Translations under genes and position numbers: made by a program
Shown here: piece by piece, positions 6,770 to 13,307 of the stretch
How positions within the stretch are numbered: position 1 is the stretch's first letter
Layout of the letters: each line of letters starts with the position of its first letter
Notes under the pieces: generated by a model
Database searches by the model: none
What the model was told of the DNA's origin: nothing
Seen by the model: only the letters and a program-made list of their open reading frames with translations
Origin: CAZJGG01 sp964545475
GTDB lineage: Bacteria > Bacillota > Clostridia > Lachnospirales > JAISER01
DNA length: 27,513 nt
Assembly: GCA_964545475.1 (NCBI GenBank)
Contig: CAZJGG010000044.1
Span: forward strand, 1-27,513
Reading direction: 5' to 3'

Positions 6770-7795
6770 TTATTTAAGAATTGGCACTGTTATTTGATTG
6801 TCATTTTGACTCATAGATTTGAATTCGTTTTGGTTCATAGATTTGTATTCGTTTTGATCAGCAGTTCTGTTAACTCTGTTGATTTGTTGAGCATTTGCGC
6901 CTTTGTTCATGTCTTGTTGAGCATTTGCCCCTTTATTCATGTCTTGTTGAGCATTTGCGCCTTTGTTCATGCCTTGTTGAGCATTTGTGCCTTTGTTCAT
7001 GTTTTGTTGGCTAAGCATGTTTTTATTTTCAGTTTTGTCCTCGTTGTCATAGATTAAAACTTCAAGTTTAGCTTTGTATTTTCCGGAAATTATCCATAAA
7101 TCTTCGCCGTCTTGAATTAAATAAGTTTCAGCGTTAAGTTTTGATTTTCCGTTCATATGCTCAACATTAGCTTGTTTGCCTTGCTGCATGTTAGAGTATT
7201 GGTTACTGCTGCCATCTTGGTTGTTAATGGCATTATCTGTGGCTGCGCCGGCAACTGTGCCTAAACCACCCATACCAACGCCGCCGATTGTAGCGCCGCC
7301 AGTCATTCCGCTTAAGCCACCAGTCATGCCAACATTTGCGCCTGTTGTACCAGTACCCATACCTGTACCAAGGCTAGAGCCCATGCCTACGCCTCTGCCG
7401 CCGATGCCTGTTGCACCGCTCATGCCTGGAGCGCCTGTTGTGCCAACGCCCATGCCAGTTCCTAAGCCAGCACCAGTAGTACCTAAGCCTGCGCCTCTGC
7501 CTACGCTAGATGTACCTACGCCAGTAGTACCAACACCAGTAGTACCCACGCCTGTAGTACCAACACCAGCTGTGCCTACACCTGTAGTGCCAATTCCGGC
7601 TGCGCCAACACCAGTTGTGCCTACGCCAGTAGAACCAACGCCTGACATTGTTCCTGTGCCTGCACCAGCAGCGCCACCGCCGATACCAGCAGCTCCGCCA
7701 AGTCCGGCAGTGCCTGCGCTCATAGCAAACGCATTAACACTCATTGATGTTAAAATAAGAGATGATACAATTAACTTGGTCAATTTCCTTTTCAT
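6770..7795 (-). CDS. Secreted Gly-rich repeat protein with an apparently split LysM-like domain
   Basis: A 341-aa protein with a signal peptide (MKRKLTKLIVSSLILTSMSVNAFA, cleavage near 24-25), close in style to the PstS leader. Residues 25-185 are a Gly/Thr/Val/Ala/Met low-complexity region built partly on GVGTT pentapeptides. Residues 223-250 (ETYLIQDGEDLWIISGKYKAKLEVLI) match the first two thirds of a LysM fold (Y.V..GD.LW.IA.KY....E.L). Residues 266-305 are four 10-aa repeats (MNKGANAQQD). The last residues, NQITVPIL, look like the closing strand of LysM (G..I.VP). LysM binds peptidoglycan or chitin GlcNAc; here this is inferred from a divergent match. The gene has an AAGGGG ribosome site and its own terminator, so it is probably monocistronic. 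A cell-wall or spore-layer structural role is possible but not shown. Confidence 0.75.
   Translation of the reverse strand: MKRKLTKLIVSSLILTSMSVNAFAMSAGTAGLGGAAGIGGGAAGAGTGTMSGVGSTGVGTTGVGAAGIGTTGVGTAGVGTTGVGTTGVGTTGVGTSSVGRGAGLGTTGAGLGTGMGVGTTGAPGMSGATGIGGRGVGMGSSLGTGMGTGTTGANVGMTGGLSGMTGGATIGGVGMGGLGTVAGAATDNAINNQDGSSNQYSNMQQGKQANVEHMNGKSKLNAETYLIQDGEDLWIISGKYKAKLEVLIYDNEDKTENKNMLSQQNMNKGTNAQQGMNKGANAQQDMNKGANAQQDMNKGANAQQINRVNRTADQNEYKSMNQNEFKSMSQNDNQITVPILK
6881..7000. repeat. Four tandem 30-bp in-frame repeats
   Basis: The 30-bp unit encodes MNKG(A/T)NAQQ(D/G/I) on the minus strand and is repeated four times with only a few substitutions. It is the kind of tract that changes copy number by slippage, which would alter the length of the spacer in the secreted protein. 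Confidence 0.9.
7511..7627. repeat. 15-bp (GVGTT pentapeptide) repeat tract
   Basis: Residues 57-95 of the Gly-rich protein are about eight pentapeptides of the form G-V-G-T-T or G-(V/I)-G-(A/T)-(A/T), encoded by imperfect 15-bp repeats. The wider Gly-rich region (about 7240-7720) uses the same vocabulary less regularly. Confidence 0.8.
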
Positions 7796-7924
7796 TTGTA
7801 ATCCCCTTTGTAAATTTATTTTTGGTTACATAAGATATTATTCTCAAATATGGAACATAAATGTTATTATATTAATACCAATAAAGTTAAATTTTTACTA
7901 GTACTAATATTTGTACTAAGAATA

Positions 7925-9214
7925 CTATAAATTTTTCATTGCGGGATTATCAATAAGTTTTCCTTCTTTAGAAAATCTAGAGCCATGACAAGGGCAATCC
8001 CAAGTTTTTTCAATCCTATTCCATATTAATGCGCAGCCTAAATGAGTGCACCGCTTCTTTGAAGGCCTTAAAATATTAACAACCGCTTCCGAAGCATTTA
8101 CTAAAAGCTTTGGTTTTAAAATAGAACGCTGAGGGTTAAAAACCGCCCCATATTCGTTTTTTATTCCGGTTATTTCATCTGATAATATCATTGCACTTGC
8201 CATTGAAGAAGTCATGCCCCATTTATTAAACCCTGTGGCAACAAAAATGTTAGGGGTTAAATAAGAATATCTTCCTATATAGGGAATGCTGTCAAGTGTC
8301 ATGCAGTCTTGCGACGCCCAATAATATTTTTCTTTGGAGTTTGGAAAAAGCTTTGCGCCGTGATGCCGAACTTCGTTATAGCCGCCTCCGGTTTTACCTG
8401 TACGGTGATCTCCTCCACCAATAATAAGTGAATTTTTATAGTTTCTAAAAGACAGACCGTTATTTTTCTCGTCTACGTACATACCGTTAACATTAATAGC
8501 GTTATCAAATGCAATAGAATAAGAACGATGCTGATACATTTTGGCAAAGTATAAGCCTTTACTGTTTATAAATGGGAAGTGGGTTGCAATAATTATATAA
8601 TTTGCTTTGATTTGAGAATTTTGAGAATATGCGGTTTTCCCACTTATATGCCTTATAAACGTGTTTTCATAAATATTTAAGTTTTGACTTACGTTAGATA
8701 TAAATTTAAGGGGATTGAATTGGGCTTGACCATTATATTTAACAGCCCCTGCAATATTAAAAGGAAGTTTTGTTTTTTCTACAAATTCGGCCAAGAAGCC
8801 AATTTTTGAAATTGCCGCCGCTTCCCTTTCAATTTTGTTTCTGTCATTTAAGGAATAAATATAAGATGGCAATTCTTCAAAATCGCAGTCTAGCCCTGCA
8901 CAAATATCTTTATACTTGTCTAAGGCTAATTGATTTGCTGTAATATACTGTTTTGCTTTTTCTGCCGAGCTTTTTAGAAGCTTGTCATATATTAGACCGT
9001 GACCTACAGTTATCTTTGCTGTAGTGTTTTTTGTAACACCCATACCTATTTTCTTTGCTTCAACAAGAGTATAATTTATTCCTTTGTTGTGCAATAAATA
9101 GGCACATAACAACCCTGCCATTCCACCGCCGATTATTAAAACGTCGGTTTGAATATTCTTATTTAACTTTTCAAATGATTTTATTTTCACATTATCATGC
9201 CATACTGATTTCAA
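7925..9214 (-). CDS. FAD-dependent oxidoreductase (DAO family) with C-terminal Rieske [2Fe-2S] domain
   Basis: The N-terminal part is a D-amino-acid-oxidase-type FAD domain: dinucleotide-binding TDVLIIGGGMAG (residues 23-34), and a late FAD segment IFVATGFNKWGMTSS. The last 41 residues form a Rieske cluster site: CTHLGC (Cys389, His391) and CPCHGS (Cys407, His410). This DAO-Rieske architecture is common in bacteria; it probably moves electrons between FAD and the cluster, and the substrate is unknown. The open frame reaches back to a TTG at 9289, but that start lies inside a terminator hairpin. The TTG at 9214 has GGGAGGTG at proper spacing and gives the usual family start (MKSVW..), so I use it (429 aa). 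No export signal is seen, so it is likely cytoplasmic. Confidence 0.88.
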   Translation of the reverse strand: MKSVWHDNVKIKSFEKLNKNIQTDVLIIGGGMAGLLCAYLLHNKGINYTLVEAKKIGMGVTKNTTAKITVGHGLIYDKLLKSSAEKAKQYITANQLALDKYKDICAGLDCDFEELPSYIYSLNDRNKIEREAAAISKIGFLAEFVEKTKLPFNIAGAVKYNGQAQFNPLKFISNVSQNLNIYENTFIRHISGKTAYSQNSQIKANYIIIATHFPFINSKGLYFAKMYQHRSYSIAFDNAINVNGMYVDEKNNGLSFRNYKNSLIIGGGDHRTGKTGGGYNEVRHHGAKLFPNSKEKYYWASQDCMTLDSIPYIGRYSYLTPNIFVATGFNKWGMTSSMASAMILSDEITGIKNEYGAVFNPQRSILKPKLLVNASEAVVNILRPSKKRCTHLGCALIWNRIEKTWDCPCHGSRFSKEGKLIDNPAMKNL

Positions 9215-9274
9215 AAAAACACCTCCCTGTTTCTTATAGTATTTGGCGAAGAAATATTTATATGCACGCAACAA

Positions 9275-9299
9275 AGCGGCTTGCTGCAAACAAGCCGCT
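9275..9299 (-). terminator. Hairpin, probable terminator downstream of the truncated gene at 9360
   Basis: A perfect 9-bp stem, AGCGGCTTG/CAAGCCGCT, has a 7-base loop. Read on the minus strand it is followed by TTTGTT, a short U-run. It would stop transcripts coming from the truncated Gly/Cys-rich gene and the recombinase before the FAD oxidoreductase gene. It also overlaps the N-terminal extension of the oxidoreductase frame, which argues for the downstream start. Confidence 0.5.
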
Positions 9300-9359
9300 G
9301 TCTTATATCAGGGAGAGAATAATTATTATTGCTTTAAGCTATTAACATGCTAATAAAAA

Positions 9360-9602
9360 TTACAGTGAGTTATGAGTGAAGCTTGCGATTCTGTCTATCG
9401 GGATTTCTGTTACAGAGCCGAGCCAGTTGCTACCGCCCCAGCCTAAGCCGCTCCAGCCGCCATTACCACAGCCGCAGCTATTGTTTGGGCCCCAACCGCC
9501 AAGGCCGCCTGTGCAAGCGCTGCCAACTGGGCATGCCGGTGGCGCTCCGGCGTCTAGTACAGTTTTGCACCATATAGCGGGCGTGTTGAATCCAAATGAG
9601 GA
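9360..9602 (-). pseudogene. 5'-truncated Gly/Cys/Trp-rich protein gene (C-terminal fragment)
   Basis: The minus-strand frame is open for 80 codons from 9602 to a TAA at 9362-9360 but has no ATG, GTG or TTG codon. The stretch includes AIWCKTVLDAGAPPACPVGS, then a Gly-rich tail with CGCG and three Trp-Gly type repeats (GGWGPNN, GGWSGLG, WGGSNWLG). The region has coherent coding character and a terminator after it. From memory, clostridial small Cys-rich proteins of the kind encoded at 19449-19718 often continue ...DIGAPPAC..GS.C after a core domain. On that basis I read this as the tail of such a gene that lost its 5' end at the recombinase junction. The kinship is weakly supported by the sequence alone. 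Confidence 0.45.
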
Positions 9603-9617
9603 TTATTCAACACGCCC
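9579..9617. repeat. Perfect 13-bp inverted repeat at the recombinase/truncated-gene junction
   Basis: GGGCGTGTTGAAT (9579-9591) and its exact complement (9605-9617) flank 13 bases. It lies 5 bp past the recombinase stop codon and straddles the point where the truncated gene's open frame begins (9602). Neither strand has a T-run after it, so it is a poor terminator. It could be an element end or a recombination site. Confidence 0.7.
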
Positions 9618-9622
9618 ATATG

Positions 9623-11188
9623 TTATACAAAGCTTTCCTGAAAATATATATCAATGCTGTCTTTTCTAATTAAAATAAAATCTATCATAAGGAAAATAAT
9701 CATTTTTTTGGCTTCAACAGGTAGCTCTGTAAACAAAAGCTTTAAATCTAAAGAGTTAAAGTTAAAATGGGCTGTTTTGTTTAAAGTTAAACTTTTTGCT
9801 TTTTCACATATTACGCTTAGCTCATTTTCTGTTTTCAAAATACAGGCCGAGAGCTGTTCCTCATTAAATTTGCTTTCGTTTTTTAAGGCTTTTAATATTT
9901 CATTTTGAAGTATTTTCAGGTCTTTTTCAACTTGTTTTTTTTGCCGTTCAAGCTCTAATAATTTGACTTCAATTATTTTTTCCTGTTCTAACTTTTCTTT
10001 TTCAAACATGTCAGCAAAAATAGCAGTGTCAAAACATTCTAATATGTTTTCTATTTCGGTTAACACTATTTCATCTATCTTTTGATGATAATAGTTATGC
10101 TGTTCAGTGCAAATATGCTGGCTGCTGCGTTTTCTGCAAATATATTGAGGGATTATTTTTTCTTTTTTCTCTCCGGTTTTTAACAACCATGTTTTTTTGT
10201 TATACCTGTAAGACATTGGTTTATAACAGCCGCCGCAAACCAACTTGCCAGTTAAAATAAGAGGGCTTTTTGTTTGCTTTGGGTGCTTTGTATCTTTCTT
10301 TTTACGAGAAGTGCGGATTTGTTCTGCTTTTTGCCATAAATCCTCGGATACTATTTTCAACCCGTCGTCGTGGTGAAATATCCAGTGGTCTTGGGACATT
10401 CTCATTTTTCGCCCCCGGACAGATTTTCTTTTTCCGCAAACATAAAGTCCTTTGTAAACCGGGTTTTTTAATAAGTTTATAACTCCGGCGCAAGTCCAAT
10501 TGTTGCCGTTTTTTGTTGGTATGTTTTGTTCATTAAGCTTTTGGGCAATTTTATAACCTCCTAAGCCATAATTTACTGCTAGATGGTAAATATACTTTAC
10601 AGCTTCGGCTTCGACTTCTTCTATTATAAGCTTGCTTAATGAATAACCCTTTTTGTTTTTGTATCCGGAGGGCACAAGTTTGTAGCCATAAGGAGGAGAA
10701 CCTCCTCTGAATTTACCTTCAATAACCATTTGGCGGTGTTTTTCGGAAACTCGAAGAGAAGTTTTTTCGCTTTCACCGCCGGACTGCCAGTATCTTATGT
10801 AATTTATAAGCTTATCGGTTCGGGATTCAAACCTTTGCTGCCCTTCAACAACGCTCCATACTTCAATTCCTTTTTCCACAAGCCATTCAACTATAAAGGG
10901 GGTTTCGTCTTCACGCCGCCCAAGCCTGTCAAACATAAAAACCAGAAGCACATCGAATAAAACGTTTTCTGCATCTTTTTTAATTTGCAATAAAACGTCC
11001 CGTTTGCTTTCCGGTTTGTGATAACCGGATACCCCTTTTTCATAATATTCTGCTGTAAGCTCCCAGTTTTCAAAGCCGGATATAAATTCTCTGCAAGCGT
11101 TCTTTTGCATTGGTATATCGTTTTCGTCCATTTGCTTTTTTGTAGACACCCGGTAAAGACACGCTACTCTTTTTTTAGAAAGGTCCAA
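9623..11188 (-). CDS. Large serine recombinase (resolvase/recombinase/zinc-ribbon domains)
   Basis: A 521-aa site-specific recombinase of the large serine family that acts through a covalent serine-DNA intermediate. Residues 1-150 are the resolvase catalytic domain: VACLYRVSTKKQ with the nucleophile Ser15, and FDRLGRREDE with the active-site arginines. Residues about 170-275 are the recombinase DNA-binding domain (GGYKIAQKLNEQNIPTKNG, NPVYKGLYVCG). About 310-365 is a zinc ribbon (LVCGGCYKPM...ICRKRSSQHIC), followed by a Lys/Glu-rich coiled coil (about 390-460). All domains are present and the length is normal, so the gene looks intact. It starts at a TTG with AAAGGA eight bases upstream and overlaps the small upstream gene by 14 nt. 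Such enzymes drive integration and excision of Tn4451-like transposons, prophages and ICEs. Confidence 0.93.
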   Translation of the reverse strand: MDLSKKRVACLYRVSTKKQMDENDIPMQKNACREFISGFENWELTAEYYEKGVSGYHKPESKRDVLLQIKKDAENVLFDVLLVFMFDRLGRREDETPFIVEWLVEKGIEVWSVVEGQQRFESRTDKLINYIRYWQSGGESEKTSLRVSEKHRQMVIEGKFRGGSPPYGYKLVPSGYKNKKGYSLSKLIIEEVEAEAVKYIYHLAVNYGLGGYKIAQKLNEQNIPTKNGNNWTCAGVINLLKNPVYKGLYVCGKRKSVRGRKMRMSQDHWIFHHDDGLKIVSEDLWQKAEQIRTSRKKKDTKHPKQTKSPLILTGKLVCGGCYKPMSYRYNKKTWLLKTGEKKEKIIPQYICRKRSSQHICTEQHNYYHQKIDEIVLTEIENILECFDTAIFADMFEKEKLEQEKIIEVKLLELERQKKQVEKDLKILQNEILKALKNESKFNEEQLSACILKTENELSVICEKAKSLTLNKTAHFNFNSLDLKLLFTELPVEAKKMIIFLMIDFILIRKDSIDIYFQESFV

Positions 11189-11381
11189 AATATTTTTCCT
11201 TTACATAAATATCGTAAAATGCGTTTAATACGGCTTTCTTTATTGTATTGTTGTGTTTTTTCCGGGGGAAGTGTAAGCGAACGGTCATTTTTCGCTTTTT
11301 ATCATGCTTTGAAATGTTGGTGTTATGTTGGTTTTTGTCAAACATGTATGCTTTTTCGTAATAATTATATTCATTATTCAT
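11175..11381 (-). CDS. Small basic protein translationally coupled to the serine recombinase
   Basis: Using the ATG at 11381 (AAAGGTG six bases upstream; a GTG at 11390 is less likely), this encodes 68 aa. The N-terminal half is polar and Asn/Tyr-rich. The C-terminal half (KKRKMTVRLHFPRKKHNNTIKKAVLNAFYD) has a beta-strand-like TVRLHF followed by a basic helix. Its 3' end overlaps the recombinase by 14 nt, so the two are made together. Short genes with a TV.(L/V)HF-type strand often precede clostridial serine recombinases (TnpW-like proteins are an example). I cannot assign it to a named family; a recombination accessory or directionality role is inference. Confidence 0.6.
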   Translation of the reverse strand: MNNEYNYYEKAYMFDKNQHNTNISKHDKKRKMTVRLHFPRKKHNNTIKKAVLNAFYDIYVKEKYFGPF

Positions 11382-11419
11382 TAAAATCACCTTTCAAATA
11401 ATATATACATATTATATGT

Positions 11420-11448
11420 TTGACTTTTATGAATAATAAATTTATAAT
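11420..11448 (+). promoter_or_regulatory. Sigma-A promoter of the glutamate mutase operon
   Basis: TTGACT (11420-11425) and TATAAT (11443-11448) are separated by exactly 17 bp. The predicted start is near 11455, leaving a leader of about 37 nt before glmS. That is too short for a cobalamin riboswitch. AGGAG at 11480-11484 is the glmS ribosome site. A TATAAT on the opposite strand nearby may serve the divergent recombinase operon. Confidence 0.8.
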
Positions 11449-11491
11449 TGTATTGTGAATAAGTACAACTCAATATGCTAGGAGTGTTTTC

Positions 11492-11911
11492 ATGGAAAAA
11501 AATACTATCGTGCTTGGCGTTATTGGCGCAGACGTACATGCTGTGGGCAACAAAATTCTTGATTTTGCCTTTACGCAAGCAGGCTTTAAGGTTATAAACC
11601 TTGGGGTTATGGTTTCTCAGCAGGAATTTATTGGCGCAGCCATTGAATCGGATGCTGCAGCTGTCGTTGTTTCTTCTCTTTATGGTCATGGAGAAATTGA
11701 CTGTAGAGGTTTAAGAGAAAAATGCGACGAAGCAGGGCTTAAAGGTATAAAGCTTTACGCCGGCGGTAATTTGGTTGTTGGCAAGCAGGATTTTGATGAA
11801 GTTGAAAAAACATTTTTAAAAATGGGCTTTGACAGGGTTTATCCTCCGGGAACTTTGCCGGAAACGGCAATAAAAGATTTTAAAGAGGATTTGCAAGGGC
11901 TTGGTGATTAA
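11492..11911 (+). CDS. glmS: Glutamate mutase (methylaspartate mutase) sigma subunit
   Basis: The cobalamin-binding small subunit of glutamate mutase (EC 5.4.99.1), which interconverts L-glutamate and threo-3-methylaspartate by radical rearrangement. It has 139 aa, against about 137 in Clostridium cochlearium and C. tetanomorphum. The B12-binding motif DxHxxG is DVHAVG (Asp14, His16, Gly19), with His16 as the cobalt ligand. The supporting motifs VVSSLYGHG and LYAGGNLVVG follow. The symbol is shared with, but unrelated to, glucosamine-6-phosphate synthase; mutS is an alternative name. It is the first gene of the operon, and glmL begins two bases after its stop. Confidence 0.96.
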   Translation: MEKNTIVLGVIGADVHAVGNKILDFAFTQAGFKVINLGVMVSQQEFIGAAIESDAAAVVVSSLYGHGEIDCRGLREKCDEAGLKGIKLYAGGNLVVGKQDFDEVEKTFLKMGFDRVYPPGTLPETAIKDFKEDLQGLGD

Positions 11912-11912
11912 T

Positions 11913-13286
11913 ATGAAATATGTTCTTGCGGTGGATTTTGGCTCGACATTTACAAAAGTTACCGCTATTGATGTTGAAGAATATAAAATTTTAGGTCATT
12001 CCAAGGCTTTTACAACAGTTAATACCGACGTAGGGGAAGGGCTTCAAAACGCTATTAATGCTTTAAATTTAAATATTGAATTCGATGTTAAAATTGCATC
12101 ATCCAGCGCTTACGGCGGGCTTAAAATGGTTTCATGCGGGCTTGTGCCGGATTTAACCAGCAAGGCTTCAAAGCTTGCGGCAGAAAACGCAGGCGGTAAA
12201 GTTTTAAAAACTTATTCCTATGAACTTTCGGAACAGGAAATTGCTGAAATTGAAAAGCTAAACCCGGATATTATTTTGCTTTCCGGAGGGATAGACGGCG
12301 GAAATAAAGAAATAATATTACATAATGCCAATATGCTAAAGGATGTAAAGGGAAGTTTTTCCGTTATTGTAGCTGGAAATAAAAGCGTTTCCGGCAAAGT
12401 TTGTGATATTTTTAGGGAAAACAATATAAACGCCATTTTGTGCGAAAATGTTATGCCGGAATTTAATGTTTTAAATATTGGTCCGGCTAAAAATGCCATT
12501 AGAGATTTATTTATAGAAAAAATTATTAAAGCAAAAGGCTTGGATAAAGCACAACAGGAATTGTCTTTTAATATTATTCCAACGCCACTTGCAGTTTTTG
12601 AAGGGGCACAGCTTCTTTCCAAAGGCACCGAAACTGAACCGGGTCTTGGGGAGCTTATTGCTTTTGATGTTGGCGGCGCAACCACAGACGTTTATTCTAT
12701 GGCAGAGGGTGCTTCAACCCTTGGGAATTCCGTGCTTAAAGGTTTTCCCGAACCTTATGCCAAAAGAACCGTTGAAGGTGATATTGGCGTAAGATATTCC
12801 TTATCCTCCCTTTCAGAAGAAGCAGGATATGAAAGAGTATCTGCTTTTGCAGGAGTAAGCCTAGAGCAGACAGAGGCTTGGATTAAAAAATGCCTAGCAA
12901 ACCCAGAATCTAACCCGGGTAATGAAACAGAAGAAAGGCTGGACGAGGCTTTGGCAGCTTTTGCTGTTGATATATCTGCAAAACGCCATTGCGGTTCATA
13001 TGAATCCTCCTATACGCCCTTTGGTGAAGTGTTTTTGCTAACGGGAAAAGATTTATCTAAAGTTGAAATAGTTATCGGAACTGGCGGAAGCGTGATTCAC
13101 AGCAAAAACCCAAGGAAGATATTAGAAAAGGCTCTTTACAGCTTTGAAAGCATGAATGTATTAAAACCGAAAAAAGCGCAGATGCTAATAGATAAAAGCT
13201 ATTGCTTTGCTGCAATGGGGCTTCTTTCAAGGATTAATCCCGATTGTGCCCTTAAAATTATGAAACGAGAATTTCTGGAAATATAG
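11913..13286 (+). CDS. glmL: Methylaspartate mutase accessory protein GlmL (MutL)
   Basis: An ASKHA-fold ATPase that lies between the sigma and epsilon genes in glutamate mutase operons. The family is thought to protect or reactivate the B12 enzyme; that role is known only by analogy. Visible are the phosphate-1 motif AVDFGSTFTK near the N-terminus, a second phosphate/adenosine-type motif AFDVGGATTDVYS, and GTGGSVIH near the C-terminus. The open frame begins at a TTG at 11901 inside glmS, but the ATG at 11913 gives the expected start MKYVLAVDFGST (457 aa). Confidence 0.92.
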   Translation: MKYVLAVDFGSTFTKVTAIDVEEYKILGHSKAFTTVNTDVGEGLQNAINALNLNIEFDVKIASSSAYGGLKMVSCGLVPDLTSKASKLAAENAGGKVLKTYSYELSEQEIAEIEKLNPDIILLSGGIDGGNKEIILHNANMLKDVKGSFSVIVAGNKSVSGKVCDIFRENNINAILCENVMPEFNVLNIGPAKNAIRDLFIEKIIKAKGLDKAQQELSFNIIPTPLAVFEGAQLLSKGTETEPGLGELIAFDVGGATTDVYSMAEGASTLGNSVLKGFPEPYAKRTVEGDIGVRYSLSSLSEEAGYERVSAFAGVSLEQTEAWIKKCLANPESNPGNETEERLDEALAAFAVDISAKRHCGSYESSYTPFGEVFLLTGKDLSKVEIVIGTGGSVIHSKNPRKILEKALYSFESMNVLKPKKAQMLIDKSYCFAAMGLLSRINPDCALKIMKREFLEI

Positions 13287-13307
13287 ATACGGAGGTTACT
13301 GTCTAAT

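Larger units (their letters stand above)
9579..11390 (-). mobile_element. Probable remnant or minimal serine-recombinase mobile element
   Basis: The block consists of a small protein gene, an overlapping large serine recombinase, and an inverted repeat. On one side lies a gene fragment lacking its 5' part; on the other, the promoter of the glutamate mutase operon. No cargo genes are present and no target-site duplication could be recognised. The limits given are the inverted repeat and the first coding base region, not proven ends. Confidence 0.4.

Noticed and set aside
7176..7901. Long Pro-rich plus-strand reading frame (241 aa)
   Set aside because: It is the antisense of the Gly-rich repeats (GGN codons read as NCC), and the opposite frame has the signal peptide, ribosome site and terminator.
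9215..9289. N-terminal extension of the FAD-Rieske oxidoreductase
   Set aside because: The upstream TTG lies in a terminator hairpin and lacks a ribosome site; the TTG at 9214 has GGGAGGTG and gives the family-typical start.
9376..9669. Pro/Gln-rich plus-strand reading frame
   Set aside because: It is the antisense of the truncated Gly/Trp-rich gene and the recombinase end, with no ribosome site.
11449..11491. Cobalamin riboswitch before the B12-dependent mutase
   Set aside because: The predicted leader is about 37 nt, far too short, and no B12-box-like sequence is seen.
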